Positions 10,525 through 18,761 of a stretch of DNA of 64,000 bases are shown piece after piece. Under the pieces are notes generated by a model. That model was not told the origin of the DNA and made no database searches. It worked only from the letters and a program-made list of their open reading frames with translations. Position numbers and translations under genes: made by a program. The stretch's first letter is position 1, and each line of letters opens with the position of its first letter. The DNA is taken from the NCBI RefSeq assembly GCF_006438925.1, contig NZ_RCZA01000006.1, positions 62,001 to 126,000 of the forward strand, written 5' to 3'. The stretch is from Pseudomonas mandelii. Lineage in GTDB: Bacteria; Pseudomonadota; Gammaproteobacteria; Pseudomonadales; Pseudomonadaceae.

Positions 10525-10558
10525 AAGGGGATCAAGCCGTTAACTGCTTGATCCCCTT
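10525..10558 (-). terminator. Hairpin beside the first tRNA-Pro remnant
   Basis: A perfect 12-bp stem (AAGGGGATCAAG / CTTGATCCCCTT) with a 10-base loop, lying 5-6 bases beyond the CCA end of the tRNA-Pro remnant at 10564-10611. This is where the terminator of the intact tRNA gene would have been before integration, so it is plausibly the original tRNA-Pro terminator. The T run is short. Confidence 0.55.
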
Positions 10559-10563
10559 GCGAA

Positions 10564-10611
10564 ATATGGTCGGGACGGTGTGATTCGAACACTCGCCCCT
10601 TAGCACCCCAT
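10564..10611 (-). repeat. att site: tRNA-Pro 3' remnant, copy 1
   Basis: Forty-eight bases reproduce the 3' half of the tRNA-Pro gene at 54030-54106 (acceptor 3' strand with CCA, T arm, variable loop and 3' side of the anticodon arm, ending at CACCCCAT) with about three substitutions. Similarity stops abruptly at 10612, inside the anticodon loop. It cannot be a functional tRNA because the 5' half is missing. It marks the left boundary of element 1, and an integrase fragment begins 160 bases to its right. Confidence 0.85.
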
Positions 10612-10772
10612 CGCCTTTTTTCATACTTCTTGAAAGCTTCCAAAATTTTACTCTGGATTTTTCCAAGCCAGTATTTGCTTGAGCTCCAGCGGCGTTCTGC
10701 TCTACGAAAGTCCAGGAACGTCCATCAAGAGCCGACGTTTTTGTGGGGGGAAAAGTAGGGGAAACCCATTTC

Positions 10773-10985
10773 ATGGCCAAAATCACCATCACAGAACTTG
10801 AGTCGCTGACTGCCAACGATGCCGGTCGGTTCCTCAGGGAGGATGGCAATTTGGCCGGTCGAATCTCGTCCGTAAGGGCGGTGTTTTTCGGTCAGCTTTT
10901 TCTATCGGCGGAACGACCAGAACAAAGAGTACTCCTGCGGGTCCTGGCCGCGCAAAATCCCTGACGAACATCCGCAAGGCACGCA
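10773..10985 (+). pseudogene. Tyrosine integrase, N-terminal fragment, frameshifted
   Basis: The ATG at 10773 opens with AKITITELESLTANDAGRFL and then REDGNLAGRISS, the arm-binding start of a P4-like phage integrase. After the codons for SSVR the frame is lost. The expected continuation (FYRRNDQNKEYSCGSWPRKIP) is found a frame away at about 10900-10970. No catalytic domain follows; the next gene is an unrelated LysR. This is a relic of the recombinase that inserted element 1 into tRNA-Pro. Confidence 0.8.
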
Positions 10986-11081
10986 ACCAGGCCCACGCGT
11001 TTAATACAGATGACGTGACTAAATAGTGGAGGAAATTACTACCCGTCCCGCTGTATGAAAGTCATAAGCCCAAATACCGTG

Positions 11082-12008
11082 TCAAACCTGCTCAGGTAAA
11101 ACCCTTGCTGGGAATGCTTCCACTTTTAGCTTCTCCATCACCAGTCCAATAAAGGCTGATACCGCCAACGGCAAATGTTGCCGGCTGGGATAAAGCACAT
11201 GCAGGCCGTATCCAGTGCGATGGTAATGCGGTAGCACAGGCACAAGGCGGCCAGCCTGAAGATCGAAATTAACTATTGTGGGCGGCAGCAACGCAATGCC
11301 CAAGCCAGCCACCGTGGCCTTACGCAATGCCTGAGCCGTGTTTCCATTGAAACGGCTGGTAATCTGCACGTCTTCCTCAACACCGTTTGGCCCATTAAGA
11401 CGCCACGTGGTGACGCCGCTAGGATGACCGAAACTCACACAGTCGTGATTGACCAGATCCTCTAGCGTAGCGGGCACACCTCGGTTATTGAGGTACTTGG
11501 GGCTGGCGACCAAACCTTCATTGCCTGCTCCAATGAGTTGGCGACCGACGTATCCCGAATCCTGCAAAGTGCCTCCTCGAAACGCGATGTCGATCCGATC
11601 AGCGATCAAATCGGCACGTGCATCACTTAGCACGAAGTCAAGCTGAACCCGTGGATGCAAGGCGAGAAAATCGGCCACCCATTCCATAGGGAAGAAGTCG
11701 AAGAAATCAGCCATCGCCGCAATGCGCACGATGCCACTCGGCTCCTGGTTTCCTGTCATTAATTGCTGTCCGGCATCGATCAGGCCTTCTACCGCGCCAG
11801 AGCACCGGTCATGAAAAGCCTGACCTGAATGGGTAAGTGTGAGCTTGCGCGTGGAGCGCTGCAGCAGCCGTGTGCCGAGCTGCGCCTCGAGTTGTTGAAC
11901 GCGTCTGCTTAAGGTGTTGGGCGGCATTCCAAGCTGCCGCGCCGCTTCGGCAAAGCTGCCGTTGCGTACCACTTGTACAAACAAGGCGATGTCATTCAGG
12001 TCAATCAT
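11082..12008 (-). CDS. LysR family transcriptional regulator
   Basis: A 308-residue LysR regulator of normal length. The N-terminal winged helix (about 1-65) reads FVQVVRNGSFAEAARQLGMP and then LSRRVQQLEAQLGTRLLQRSTRKLTLT. A periplasmic-binding-protein-like effector domain fills about 90-295. It is transcribed away from the broken FMN reductase/pirin genes, with about 120 bases between the starts, the usual layout for a LysR activator and its target. It probably senses a compound processed by the neighbouring redox enzymes. The effector cannot be predicted. Confidence 0.88.
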   Translation of the reverse strand: MIDLNDIALFVQVVRNGSFAEAARQLGMPPNTLSRRVQQLEAQLGTRLLQRSTRKLTLTHSGQAFHDRCSGAVEGLIDAGQQLMTGNQEPSGIVRIAAMADFFDFFPMEWVADFLALHPRVQLDFVLSDARADLIADRIDIAFRGGTLQDSGYVGRQLIGAGNEGLVASPKYLNNRGVPATLEDLVNHDCVSFGHPSGVTTWRLNGPNGVEEDVQITSRFNGNTAQALRKATVAGLGIALLPPTIVNFDLQAGRLVPVLPHYHRTGYGLHVLYPSRQHLPLAVSAFIGLVMEKLKVEAFPARVLPEQV

Positions 12009-12131
12009 CTTATCGCCACCACTTCGTTAAATGGATTAGTTCAATCCAATTATGCCATCTAATAAAGCAATCCGAAGACGCATATCCTTCAGGCATTGCT
12101 GCATTTGACCTTCAGTCTGCCGGAACAACCT

Positions 12132-12727
12132 ATGACCTCACCTCACCTCACCTCACCTCACCTCTCCCTCCCATCGGCATCGTCGTCGGTTCGGCCCGTG
12201 AAGCTCGCTTCGATGAAAAACACAAGCTCTGGATCCACGAGATAGCAAAACAGCGCAAGGATCTCGCCATCGAATTGATCGATCTGTGCGATCACTCGCT
12301 GCCCTTCTTCGACGATCCGCAATCGGCGTCCTCAGCAGACCAAAGCCGTGCGGGACAACGGCGGGCCGACAGGCTCGCACCGATCGACGGCCTGATCGTG
12401 GTCACACCGGAGTACGACCAGGGTACACGCGCCGAGCTGAAAATAGCCTTCGACATTGCCGGCCAGGAGCTCGGCAGTAAACCGATCGGTTTCGGGGGTA
12501 ATGGCGGTACTGGTCGCGCCATCGAACAACTGTAGCTGGTGACCATTGAGTTGCAGATGGCCCCGGTACGCAATGCCGGGCATATCGGCATCGCTGAATT
12601 CATCGGCATCTGGCAACAGGGAAAGAACTTCAACGATTACCCGCATCTGGCCCAGGCAGCCAAAGCGCTGCTCGATGACATTGTCTGGTGGGCCCAGGCG
12701 CTCAAAACCCCGAGAGAAAACATATGA
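12132..12727 (+). pseudogene. NADPH-dependent FMN reductase family gene, doubly broken
   Basis: From 12161 on, the frame encodes PPIGIVVGSAREARFDEKH, LIVVTPEYDQGTRAELKIAFD and later APVRNAGHIGIAEF, the flavodoxin-like NAD(P)H:FMN reductase pattern. It has two lesions. First, the only good start, ATG at 12132, is out of frame because of five CCTCA repeats (12136-12160); with four repeats it would be in frame. Second, a TAG at 12533-12535 interrupts the frame between IEQL and LVTIELQM. The 3' end overlaps the pirin start by 4 bases (ATGA at 12724), so the two were once coupled. It probably makes no complete protein now. Confidence 0.75.
12136..12160 (+). repeat. Pentanucleotide tandem repeat (CCTCA)5
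   Basis: Five perfect CCTCA units directly follow the ATG at 12132, with a sixth near-unit CCTCT. As the unit is not a multiple of three, each gain or loss changes the reading frame of the downstream FMN reductase. Four or seven units would restore the frame with the ATG. This is the structure of contingency loci, although here the gene also has an in-frame stop. Confidence 0.8.
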
Positions 12728-13563
12728 CCGCCACCGTCGCTGTTCTGCAACGCGCCATTGTCCTTCGCACTAAAGGCAGCACCCATGGCCCTATAACGCG
12801 GCTTATGAGCCCGGGCGATCTGGGCGAGCTTTTGAAGCCTTTCATTTTCCTTGATATTTTCAGTTTGAACGCCAGTCGCGGTAAGTCCAATTTCGGCATG
12901 CACCCGCACTCAGGGATCGCGACGGTTACCTTCATGACCAAAGGCGACGTCGCCTATGAAGACACCACTGGCGCGGCAGGTGTATTGCTTGCCGGTGGTG
13001 TTGAGTGGATGCGCGCCGGCAACGGGGTTTGGCACGATGCTACGCTAGCCAACGAGTCCTCAATGCAGGGATTCCAGCTCTGGGTGGCACTACCGCCGTC
13101 GGCGGAAAACGCCCCCGCGCTGAGCGTCTATCTTGCGCCCTCCCAAGTTCCGCAATCAGGCCCGGCGCGCGTGCTCCTGGGCCGCTACGGTAATGCGCAG
13201 AGCCTGATTGAAGCGCCGAGTGACATGAACTATCTCGCCGTGAATTTGAAAGACGGCGAGCGCTGGCGGTATACCCCGCCGTCCGGACACACCGTGGCCT
13301 GGCTCGCGGTTGATGCAGGACGGCTGGACACAGGGGGCCTGATTAATGCCGGCGAACTCGCCGTATTTGAGGAGTCCGAGCAATACATCGATTTCGTGGC
13401 TCAAGGCGAATGCTCATTCGTACTGGGCTCAGCAGTGAAGCATCCGTACGAACTGGTGACGGGCTACTACTCGGTACACACGAGCAGGGCAGCTCTGGCA
13501 CAGGGCGAAACTGAGATACAGCGTATCGGCGAACGCCTGCGGCAGGAGGGACGACTGAGCTAG
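12724..13563 (+). CDS. Pirin family protein
   Basis: A 279-residue bicupin of the pirin family. The N-terminal cupin carries the metal-binding segment FGMHPHSGIATVTFMTKGDVAYED (about 57-80, two His and a Glu downstream), then GGVEWMRAGNGVWHDAT. The C-terminal cupin covers about 160-270. Bacterial pirins bind iron and some have quercetin dioxygenase activity or act on partner enzymes. The ATG at 12724 overlaps the TGA of the broken FMN reductase gene. Together with the downstream old yellow enzyme it suggests an operon for electrophile or quinone handling under the divergent LysR. Confidence 0.88.
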   Translation: MTATVAVLQRAIVLRTKGSTHGPITRLMSPGDLGELLKPFIFLDIFSLNASRGKSNFGMHPHSGIATVTFMTKGDVAYEDTTGAAGVLLAGGVEWMRAGNGVWHDATLANESSMQGFQLWVALPPSAENAPALSVYLAPSQVPQSGPARVLLGRYGNAQSLIEAPSDMNYLAVNLKDGERWRYTPPSGHTVAWLAVDAGRLDTGGLINAGELAVFEESEQYIDFVAQGECSFVLGSAVKHPYELVTGYYSVHTSRAALAQGETEIQRIGERLRQEGRLS

Positions 13564-13652
13564 CCCCTGAGGCGCGCCTTCAGTCGATACGACTCCCCGC
13601 TAAACATCCCACCAATCCCGAATTATTAATCCTCAACCTACTGAGATACATC

Positions 13653-14741
13653 ATGACCACGAGCAATCTCGACCTGCTTTTGTCCCCTGCACAAATCGGC
13701 TCCCTCCCTCTGAAAAACCACATGGTCATGGCGCCTTTGACGCGAAGCCGCGCCGGTGAAGGTGATGCTCCGACGCCCACCGTGGTTGAGTATTACCGGC
13801 AACGTGCCGGTGCCGGCCTCATCATCACCGAGGGTTCTCAGGTCTCGGCACAAGGCAAAGGCTATATGAGAACGCCGGGAATCTTCACCTCCGAACAAAT
13901 CGCGGGCTGGAAACAAGTGACCGACGCTGTTCATGCAGAAGGTGGACGGATATTCCTGCAACTCTGGCATGTCGGACGGCTCTCACATCCATTGGTGCAG
14001 ATCAACAGCGCCCTGCCAGTAGCACCTTCAGCGATCAAGGCTGATGGCGAGATTTACACTTCTGAGGGACTCAAGTCTTACGAAATCCCAAGGGCTCTGG
14101 ATCTCGATGAGATTCCTGACGTGATCGCTGATTTTCGCCAAGGTGCTGAAAACGCAAAACGTGCTGGATTCGACGGCGTTGAAATCCATTGTGCAAACGG
14201 TTATTTGATCGACCAGTTCCTGCGCGATGGCACCAATACCCGAACCGATACCTACGGCGGATCTGTAGAGAATCGCGCTCGATTTCTCAAGGAGGTAGTC
14301 GAGTCCGTCATCGAGGTCTTCGGGGCCAGCCGCGTAGGCGTTCGCCTGTCACCAATATTCAATTATTTCTCCATGAGCGACAGCGATCCCCAAGCAACTT
14401 TCAACTACGCGGCGAAGATGCTCAGTCGCTATGGGTTAGCCTACCTTCACGTGGTTGAACTCGGTGCAGGGCCATTCGATTTCAGGGAATTAAAGCGTCG
14501 TTTCGGTGGCACCTACATCGCCAATGGTGGCTATGACGCAGAGCGAGCCGCAACGGCGCTCAGCTTAGGCGATGCTGATCTGGTGTCGTTTGGCACTGGG
14601 TTCCTGGCCAACCCGGATTTGGTGGAGCGATTCAAACACGGCGAGTCCTTGAACGAAGCAGACCCAACGACGTTCTACCAAGGTGAGGAACGCGGTTACA
14701 CGGACTATCCGACCATGGCGCAATCCCGATCGACACTATGA
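13653..14741 (+). CDS. Old yellow enzyme family alkene reductase
   Basis: A 362-residue FMN-dependent ene-reductase. The TIM-barrel start LLLSPAQIGSLPLKNHMVMAPLTRSRA is followed by LQLWHVGRLSHP and the substrate-binding/catalytic segment EIHCANGYLIDQFLRDGTN near residue 172 (His and Asn that bind the substrate carbonyl), then DTYGGSVENRARF. NemA-type members reduce N-ethylmaleimide, nitrate esters and enones with NADPH. It stands downstream of pirin with about 90 bases between and likely shares the same regulation. Confidence 0.92.
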   Translation: MTTSNLDLLLSPAQIGSLPLKNHMVMAPLTRSRAGEGDAPTPTVVEYYRQRAGAGLIITEGSQVSAQGKGYMRTPGIFTSEQIAGWKQVTDAVHAEGGRIFLQLWHVGRLSHPLVQINSALPVAPSAIKADGEIYTSEGLKSYEIPRALDLDEIPDVIADFRQGAENAKRAGFDGVEIHCANGYLIDQFLRDGTNTRTDTYGGSVENRARFLKEVVESVIEVFGASRVGVRLSPIFNYFSMSDSDPQATFNYAAKMLSRYGLAYLHVVELGAGPFDFRELKRRFGGTYIANGGYDAERAATALSLGDADLVSFGTGFLANPDLVERFKHGESLNEADPTTFYQGEERGYTDYPTMAQSRSTL

Positions 14742-14862
14742 GCAAAATACTGGATTAGACATCAGTCAGCGTTATGTCTCACGGCGATCGCGAGCCATTC
14801 GCTGGCGCTTACAGGGCTGTTTGGTAAAAGCTCCAACTAATCAGCCCTGGACGCTCCGTCCG

Positions 14863-15726
14863 CTATCCCAGCGCCTCCAGCTCGGCCAGCATTTCAGGCG
14901 CGATGACCAATTCACTCGCGGTGAGATTCTCTCGAAAGTGTGCCACCGAGGAAGTACCAGGAATCAACAAGATATTAGGAGCACGTTGCAGCAGCCACGC
15001 CAGCGCCACGCACAGAGGTGAAGCTCCAATGCGCGTCGCTACGTTCGAGAGTACTTGCGACTGCAACGGCGTGAAACCACCTAGAGGAAAGAACGGCACA
15101 TAAGCAATGCCTTGCTGACCCAACGCAGAAATAAGTGTCTCGTCTTCACGATGAGACAGATTGTAGTGATTCTGCACGCAGACGATGTCAGCGATCCCCT
15201 GCGCTTGCTTGACCTGCGATGGCGTGACATTGCTTACGCCCAAGTGGCGAATGAGCCCCTGGCGTTGTAATTCTACAAGTGCGGTAAATGATTCCTCGAT
15301 GGACCCCTCGGCGGGCGATTGCTGGTTGCCCATTGCCCTAAGGTTCACCACATCCAGTACGTCCACACCAAGATTGCGCAGGTTGTCATGCACGGCCTGG
15401 GTCAATTCGGCGGGGCTCTGCGCTGGATTCCAAGAGCCATCAGAACCGCGGAGTGCGCCGACCTTTGTCACGATCACCAGGTTTTCAGCGTAAGGGTGTA
15501 AAGCTTCACGGATCAGTTGGTTGGTCACGTGAGGGCCGTAAAAATCTGCGGTATCAATGTGGTTTACACCCGACGCCAGCGCTTCACGCAGCACGGCAAT
15601 GGCCGCTTTCGGATCCTTGGGAGGGCCAAAAACGTTAGGTCCCGCCAATTGCATCGCACCGTAGCCCATACGATTTACCGCCCGGTCGCCCAATAAGAAC
15701 GAACCTGCTTTGGCCACTTTGCTCAT
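14863..15726 (-). CDS. Aldo/keto reductase
   Basis: A 287-residue NADPH-dependent reductase of the AKR superfamily, (beta/alpha)8 barrel. The catalytic Asp and Tyr are in NHIDTADFYGP near residue 56 and the Lys in VIVTKVG near 86. The position that usually carries the catalytic His reads DVVNLRAMG, with Asn instead, as in the YdbC-like subgroup. Near the C-terminus LLIPGTSSVAHFRENL binds the cofactor phosphate. It diverges from a LysR gene, now deleted internally, that probably once controlled it. The substrate is unknown, likely small aldehydes or ketones. Confidence 0.9.
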   Translation of the reverse strand: MSKVAKAGSFLLGDRAVNRMGYGAMQLAGPNVFGPPKDPKAAIAVLREALASGVNHIDTADFYGPHVTNQLIREALHPYAENLVIVTKVGALRGSDGSWNPAQSPAELTQAVHDNLRNLGVDVLDVVNLRAMGNQQSPAEGSIEESFTALVELQRQGLIRHLGVSNVTPSQVKQAQGIADIVCVQNHYNLSHREDETLISALGQQGIAYVPFFPLGGFTPLQSQVLSNVATRIGASPLCVALAWLLQRAPNILLIPGTSSVAHFRENLTASELVIAPEMLAELEALG

Positions 15727-15747
15727 TTTGTCTACCTCAATCAGAGT

Positions 15748-16516
15748 ATGTGTGGCGCACTATGCATTGACCACTTCATTGGTAATAGGGTGCAATCGGC
15801 ACAGGTTGTACGGCTGAGAGAACAATGCAAACAAGACTTGCTGGCCTTTGTAGCGGTGGTCAACGCAGGAGGTTTCCGTCCTGCGGTAAATCCGCTTCAA
15901 GCCTCAGTGACGCCGTGCGACGCCTGGAAGCCAGGCTAGGTGTGAGACTGCCCCTTTCCTGCGAACCTATCCCGACATCAGCCTGGAAGTGACGATCGAG
16001 GAGAGCTTCGTCGACATGCTTGCGGCAGGTTGTGACGCGGGTATTCGTTACGATGAACGCCTTGAGCAGGACATGATTGCAGTCCCCATCGGCCCACGAT
16101 TTCAACGCTTCGCGACGGCCGCATCACCGGCTTATCTCGATGCCAGAGGTCGACCAGAGCACCCACGAGATCTGTTGAAACACGCATGCCTGCGGGGCAG
16201 ATTTCCCAGTGGCGCGATGCCGCTCTGGGAGTACGAACGTCATGGCGAAACCGTTAGCGTGGACCCGACTGGGCCGTTGATTGTCAGGGTGGGAGGCGCC
16301 GTGGACCTGACTGTTCAGGCTGCGATTGATGGACTGGGTATCGTCTACCTGTTTGAGGACTGGCTTCAGCCCTATCTAGACAGTGGGGCACTTGAACCGG
16401 TGCTTGAACCATGGTGGCAGAGCTTTACCGGGCCGTTTCTCTATTACCCTGGTAGACGCTATCTGCCCTCGCCTCTGAGGGCATTTATAGACTTTATCAA
16501 TGCCCAGCGAACGTAG
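15748..16516 (+). pseudogene. LysR regulator with internal deletion
   Basis: The first part (about 15805-15930) encodes the start of a LysR helix-turn-helix (DLLAFVAVVNAGGF), which then goes out of frame; RRLEARLGVRL follows in another frame. The text then jumps straight to YPDISLEVTIEESFVDMLAAG, the middle of the effector domain, which runs intact to 16516 (LSPRLRAFIDFINAQ-like end). Roughly 100 residues between the DNA-binding and effector parts are missing. A start at 15989 would give only the 175-residue effector half. It lies divergent from the aldo/keto reductase gene. Confidence 0.8.
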
Positions 16517-16700
16517 TTCATCAATAACCATTCGACGAATGTTAAACGCGGAAATGCCTTGAGTCTGAGGTTATTCATCACCGGCTCAATGAACGCCGAA
16601 ACCGCCATAGGCAATGTCGCCGACTCAAATAAAGCAGGTGCTGGCCTCTATTGGTGCGCTGATAGTGCGACAGAACACCAACCAGCTCATTGATATCCGC

Positions 16701-16842
16701 TGAGATTCCAGCCAGAGCCAGTGGTTTTGTGGGGGTAAAAACACCTAAAAATAAAAAGGGGTCGCGAGATAAAATCTCGCAACCCCTTCAATTATATGGT
16801 GGGGACGGAGTGATTCGAACACTCTACCCCTAGCACCCCATA
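16701..16842. repeat. Right end of element 1 with att copy 2
   Basis: These 142 bases match 53933-54076 with scattered differences. The shared part begins at TGAG(G)ATTCCA, includes TTTTGTGGGGGTAAAA, an A-rich stretch and a hairpin (16756-16788), and ends with the tRNA-Pro 3' remnant (16794-16842: CCA end, T arm, to CACCCCAT). The tRNA part differs from the intact gene at a few positions. It is both the right boundary of element 1 and the left boundary of element 2. The upstream 180 bases (16517-16700) hold nothing I can identify. Confidence 0.85.
16756..16788 (-). terminator. Hairpin at right end of element 1
   Basis: A stem with AAGGGGT/AACCCCTT outer arms and GCGAGAT/ATCTCGC inner arms, separated by a C/A mismatch and closed by a 3-base loop. 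It lies 5 bases beyond the tRNA-Pro remnant on the minus strand. The same hairpin follows the intact tRNA-Pro gene at 53989-54021, so the elements bring a replacement tRNA terminator with them. Confidence 0.65.
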
Positions 16843-16992
16843 AAGGTGATTTTCCGTCCAGTGGCATCCCACAAAATGCTAGACACTCTCATATACCTTT
16901 GTAAACACTAGACATTATTCTAACCGATGTCCATTAGCATCCGATATCATCCGTCTAAAGCTCATCTCAATTCACTACCAAGGATTATTACC

Positions 16993-17289
16993 GTGGCCAA
17001 TATCACAGATAAGGCGATGAAGGCGAAGCCTGGCCACACTCATAAATGGATGAGTGAGGTAGCAATTTGGGGCCATGGGTCGCTTCTGGCTCGAATCACC
17101 CCAGCCGGCGACCGGCTTTTCTATTTCCAATACACCAACGACGCAGGCAAGCGATACGCCCTGCCGATCGGAACCTATGGACCTGGAGACGATGCCGCGA
17201 CCATGACGCTGTCGGACACTATAACAACCCCTTCGAGACCAACTGCGACGCGTGCTCTTCCAGCTTTCCAGCGTTCTGGAAAGCGCTGA
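16993..17289 (+). pseudogene. Tyrosine integrase, N-terminal fragment
   Basis: A GTG start at 16993 with AAGGA 8 bases upstream encodes ANITDKAMKAKPG, HTHKWMSEVAIWGHGSLLARI and LFYFQYTNDAGKRYALPIGTYG, the arm-type DNA-binding domain of a P4-like integrase. After TMTLSD (about 17215) the family sequence stops and unrelated text runs to a stop at 17287. The core-binding and catalytic domains (R...HxxR...Y) are absent. It lies 150 bases inside the left att site of element 2 and differs in sequence from the element 1 integrase fragment. Confidence 0.82.
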
Positions 17290-17416
17290 GTAACGCCAAC
17301 AATTTGCAAATCAGCGCAGCAGGTAAACCGTTAAATTGCCCACCAAAAATATCAAAAAAGGTACTGCTTGCCCTCGACCATAAACGTCGTCGCATGTAGC
17401 CCCCCAGAGACACACA

Positions 17417-18139
17417 TCAAATCAGCATCCCAAGGATATAAGCCTTGACTGCCGCCTCCGTCTTGTTCGCCGCCTTCAATTTACGCATCGTATTAACCAA
17501 ATGAAACTTAACGGTACGAACGTCTATAGACAAAATATACCCAATTTCAACATAAGTTTTCCCAACAGCTGTCCACTTCAGTACTTCTCGCTCACGCGGC
17601 GTGAGTTCTTGAGAAGATTCAGGCACCACTTTAGGTGCGATAAGATTAGCCATTGAAGAGTGCACAGTCATTGCAACCCAGATCATCTTGGCTTCATTAA
17701 CCAGCATTTCCTTCTCGGTAATAATATCTTCCGAGCGCATCAAAGACAGCAAGCCGACCGCTCCAAATTTCCCATGCACAGGCATGCACCAGCCGTTACG
17801 CAACCCAGCCTGTTGCGCCTCTTCCCAGAAATCAGGTCTGCCAATAGGATCTGTAACCGACCATGTTAACGGGGCAGTATGCCTTAACCCATGCTGAACA
17901 GTAGGGTCGATCGCAAAGTAGTTCTTACTGACGTATTTCTGCTCCCAATTTTTCGGAAAATTCGATAACAAGAAAAAACCAGGATCTGTCACTGGAATGG
18001 GAATACGCATCCCATAGGAACAATTTTCAAAACCCAGTTCAACTGCCACTTTTTTCAATCCTTCAAACAGCACAATCTCCGAAGTCGATTCCGCACACAG
18101 ATTGAAAATGCCTTCACGAAAATCATCCAATATTTTCAT
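17417..18139 (-). CDS. LuxR family acyl-homoserine-lactone receptor
   Basis: A 240-residue regulator with the two expected domains. The autoinducer-binding domain (about 20-165) carries the usual pocket residues: NWEQKYVSKNYFAIDP (Trp, Tyr, Asp-Pro), then TAPLTWSV and GAVGLLSL. The C-terminal helix-turn-helix (about 175-240) reads LTPREREVLKWTAVGKTYVEIG then VKFHLVNTMRKL. It diverges from the rsaM-like and luxI genes, the classical arrangement of a cognate pair. It should bind the LuxI product and activate luxI and probably the biosynthetic operon. Its DNA is visibly richer in A+T than the NRPS genes. Confidence 0.93.
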   Translation of the reverse strand: MKILDDFREGIFNLCAESTSEIVLFEGLKKVAVELGFENCSYGMRIPIPVTDPGFFLLSNFPKNWEQKYVSKNYFAIDPTVQHGLRHTAPLTWSVTDPIGRPDFWEEAQQAGLRNGWCMPVHGKFGAVGLLSLMRSEDIITEKEMLVNEAKMIWVAMTVHSSMANLIAPKVVPESSQELTPREREVLKWTAVGKTYVEIGYILSIDVRTVKFHLVNTMRKLKAANKTEAAVKAYILGMLI

Positions 18140-18311
18140 CCTGTTACATATTCACACGGTAGTAGCATTCCGAATTCGGTACACATTGCGTAGGCTTTTC
18201 CAGTATCGCTGCCCCCAAGCACTGAAAAATCTTGATGGCTCATCGAATAGCTCTCACCCTTATGAGTCACAGGATCATTTCGCAACCTATTGATATCAGT
18301 TGAGAACGACT

Positions 18312-18677
18312 ATGTTGGCTCCAGACGGATACATCCGCATGACCTTTACCGATTTCTGCACCTTGTCACTGAAGCAGAATCTTGCCTGGCCTGACACCGC
18401 CCTGCTGGAAGAGCTTCGAGATCTGGGCGTTTGTGTCGAGTCAGCCGGATACTGTGAATGGGCTGGCGAACGCACCATACCACGGGTCAGCCTGGGGTGG
18501 GCGTGGGTACGGCACTCACATGCCCAACCCCCTGTATTGGCCCCGGGGGGCATTAGCTCCAACGTGATGCTTCGCAACCCCTACGGCTACGACCTGGGCG
18601 CCAAACTGACTGAAGAATTATTAGCTTCCTGGCTCCAAAGCCAACCATGGCAAGGCGGTGTCCCTCACACCTGCTGA
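18312..18677 (+). CDS. RsaM-like (DUF4902-type) quorum-sensing modulator
   Basis: A 121-residue cytosolic protein starting MLAPDGYIRM, with the family-typical segments LLEELRDLGVCVESAGYCEW, VSLGWAWV, APGGISSNVMLRNPYGYDLG and a helical end. I recognise this as the RsaM/DUF4902 pattern seen between luxR and luxI genes in Burkholderia (BcRsaM, TofM) and P. fuscovaginae, where it lowers AHL output. The position here, between LuxR and LuxI, supports this. GAGAA lies 7 bases before the ATG at 18312; a TTG at 18300 in frame is also possible. The identification is from memory of the family, not from a search. Confidence 0.75.
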   Translation: MLAPDGYIRMTFTDFCTLSLKQNLAWPDTALLEELRDLGVCVESAGYCEWAGERTIPRVSLGWAWVRHSHAQPPVLAPGGISSNVMLRNPYGYDLGAKLTEELLASWLQSQPWQGGVPHTC

Positions 18678-18682
18678 CCGGC

Positions 18683-18702
18683 CCCTGCCCAAAAGGGCAG
18701 CT
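18683..18702 (+). promoter_or_regulatory. Putative lux box upstream of luxI
   Basis: The centre of this 20-bp site is a perfect 16-bp palindrome, CTGCCCAAAAGGGCAG, which has the CT-N12-AG form of lux/las-type boxes. It is 60 bases before the luxI start, a suitable place for activation by LuxR, with possible -10 sequences near 18725-18735. The alternative is that it is the hairpin terminator of the rsaM-like gene, whose stop is 6 bases upstream; against this, no T run follows. Confidence 0.5.
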
Positions 18703-18761
18703 TAAAATAATCCACCTCTCGTGACTAACTATGGATCCAATTTAAGCAGTGCGAGAGCAGC

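Larger units (their letters stand above)
10564..16842. mobile_element. Element 1: degraded tRNA-Pro-integrated island (6.3 kb)
   Basis: The element is bounded by tRNA-Pro 3' remnants at 10564-10611 and 16794-16842. Inside the left boundary is a frameshifted integrase start at 10773. Cargo consists of a LysR gene, a broken FMN reductase gene, pirin, old yellow enzyme, an aldo/keto reductase and a deleted LysR gene. Its right end (16701-16842) is nearly identical to that of element 2, so the two are related insertions stacked in the same tRNA gene. With the integrase lost, it is not self-mobile. Confidence 0.75.

Noticed and set aside
10564..16842. Two additional tRNA-Pro genes
   Set aside because: Both copies have only the 3' half; similarity to tRNA stops in the anticodon loop and no 5' half is present.
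18284..18303. Lux box before the rsaM-like gene (CAAC...GTTG ends)
   Set aside because: Only the ends and a few inner bases are symmetrical and it does not fit CT-N12-AG; too weak to list.
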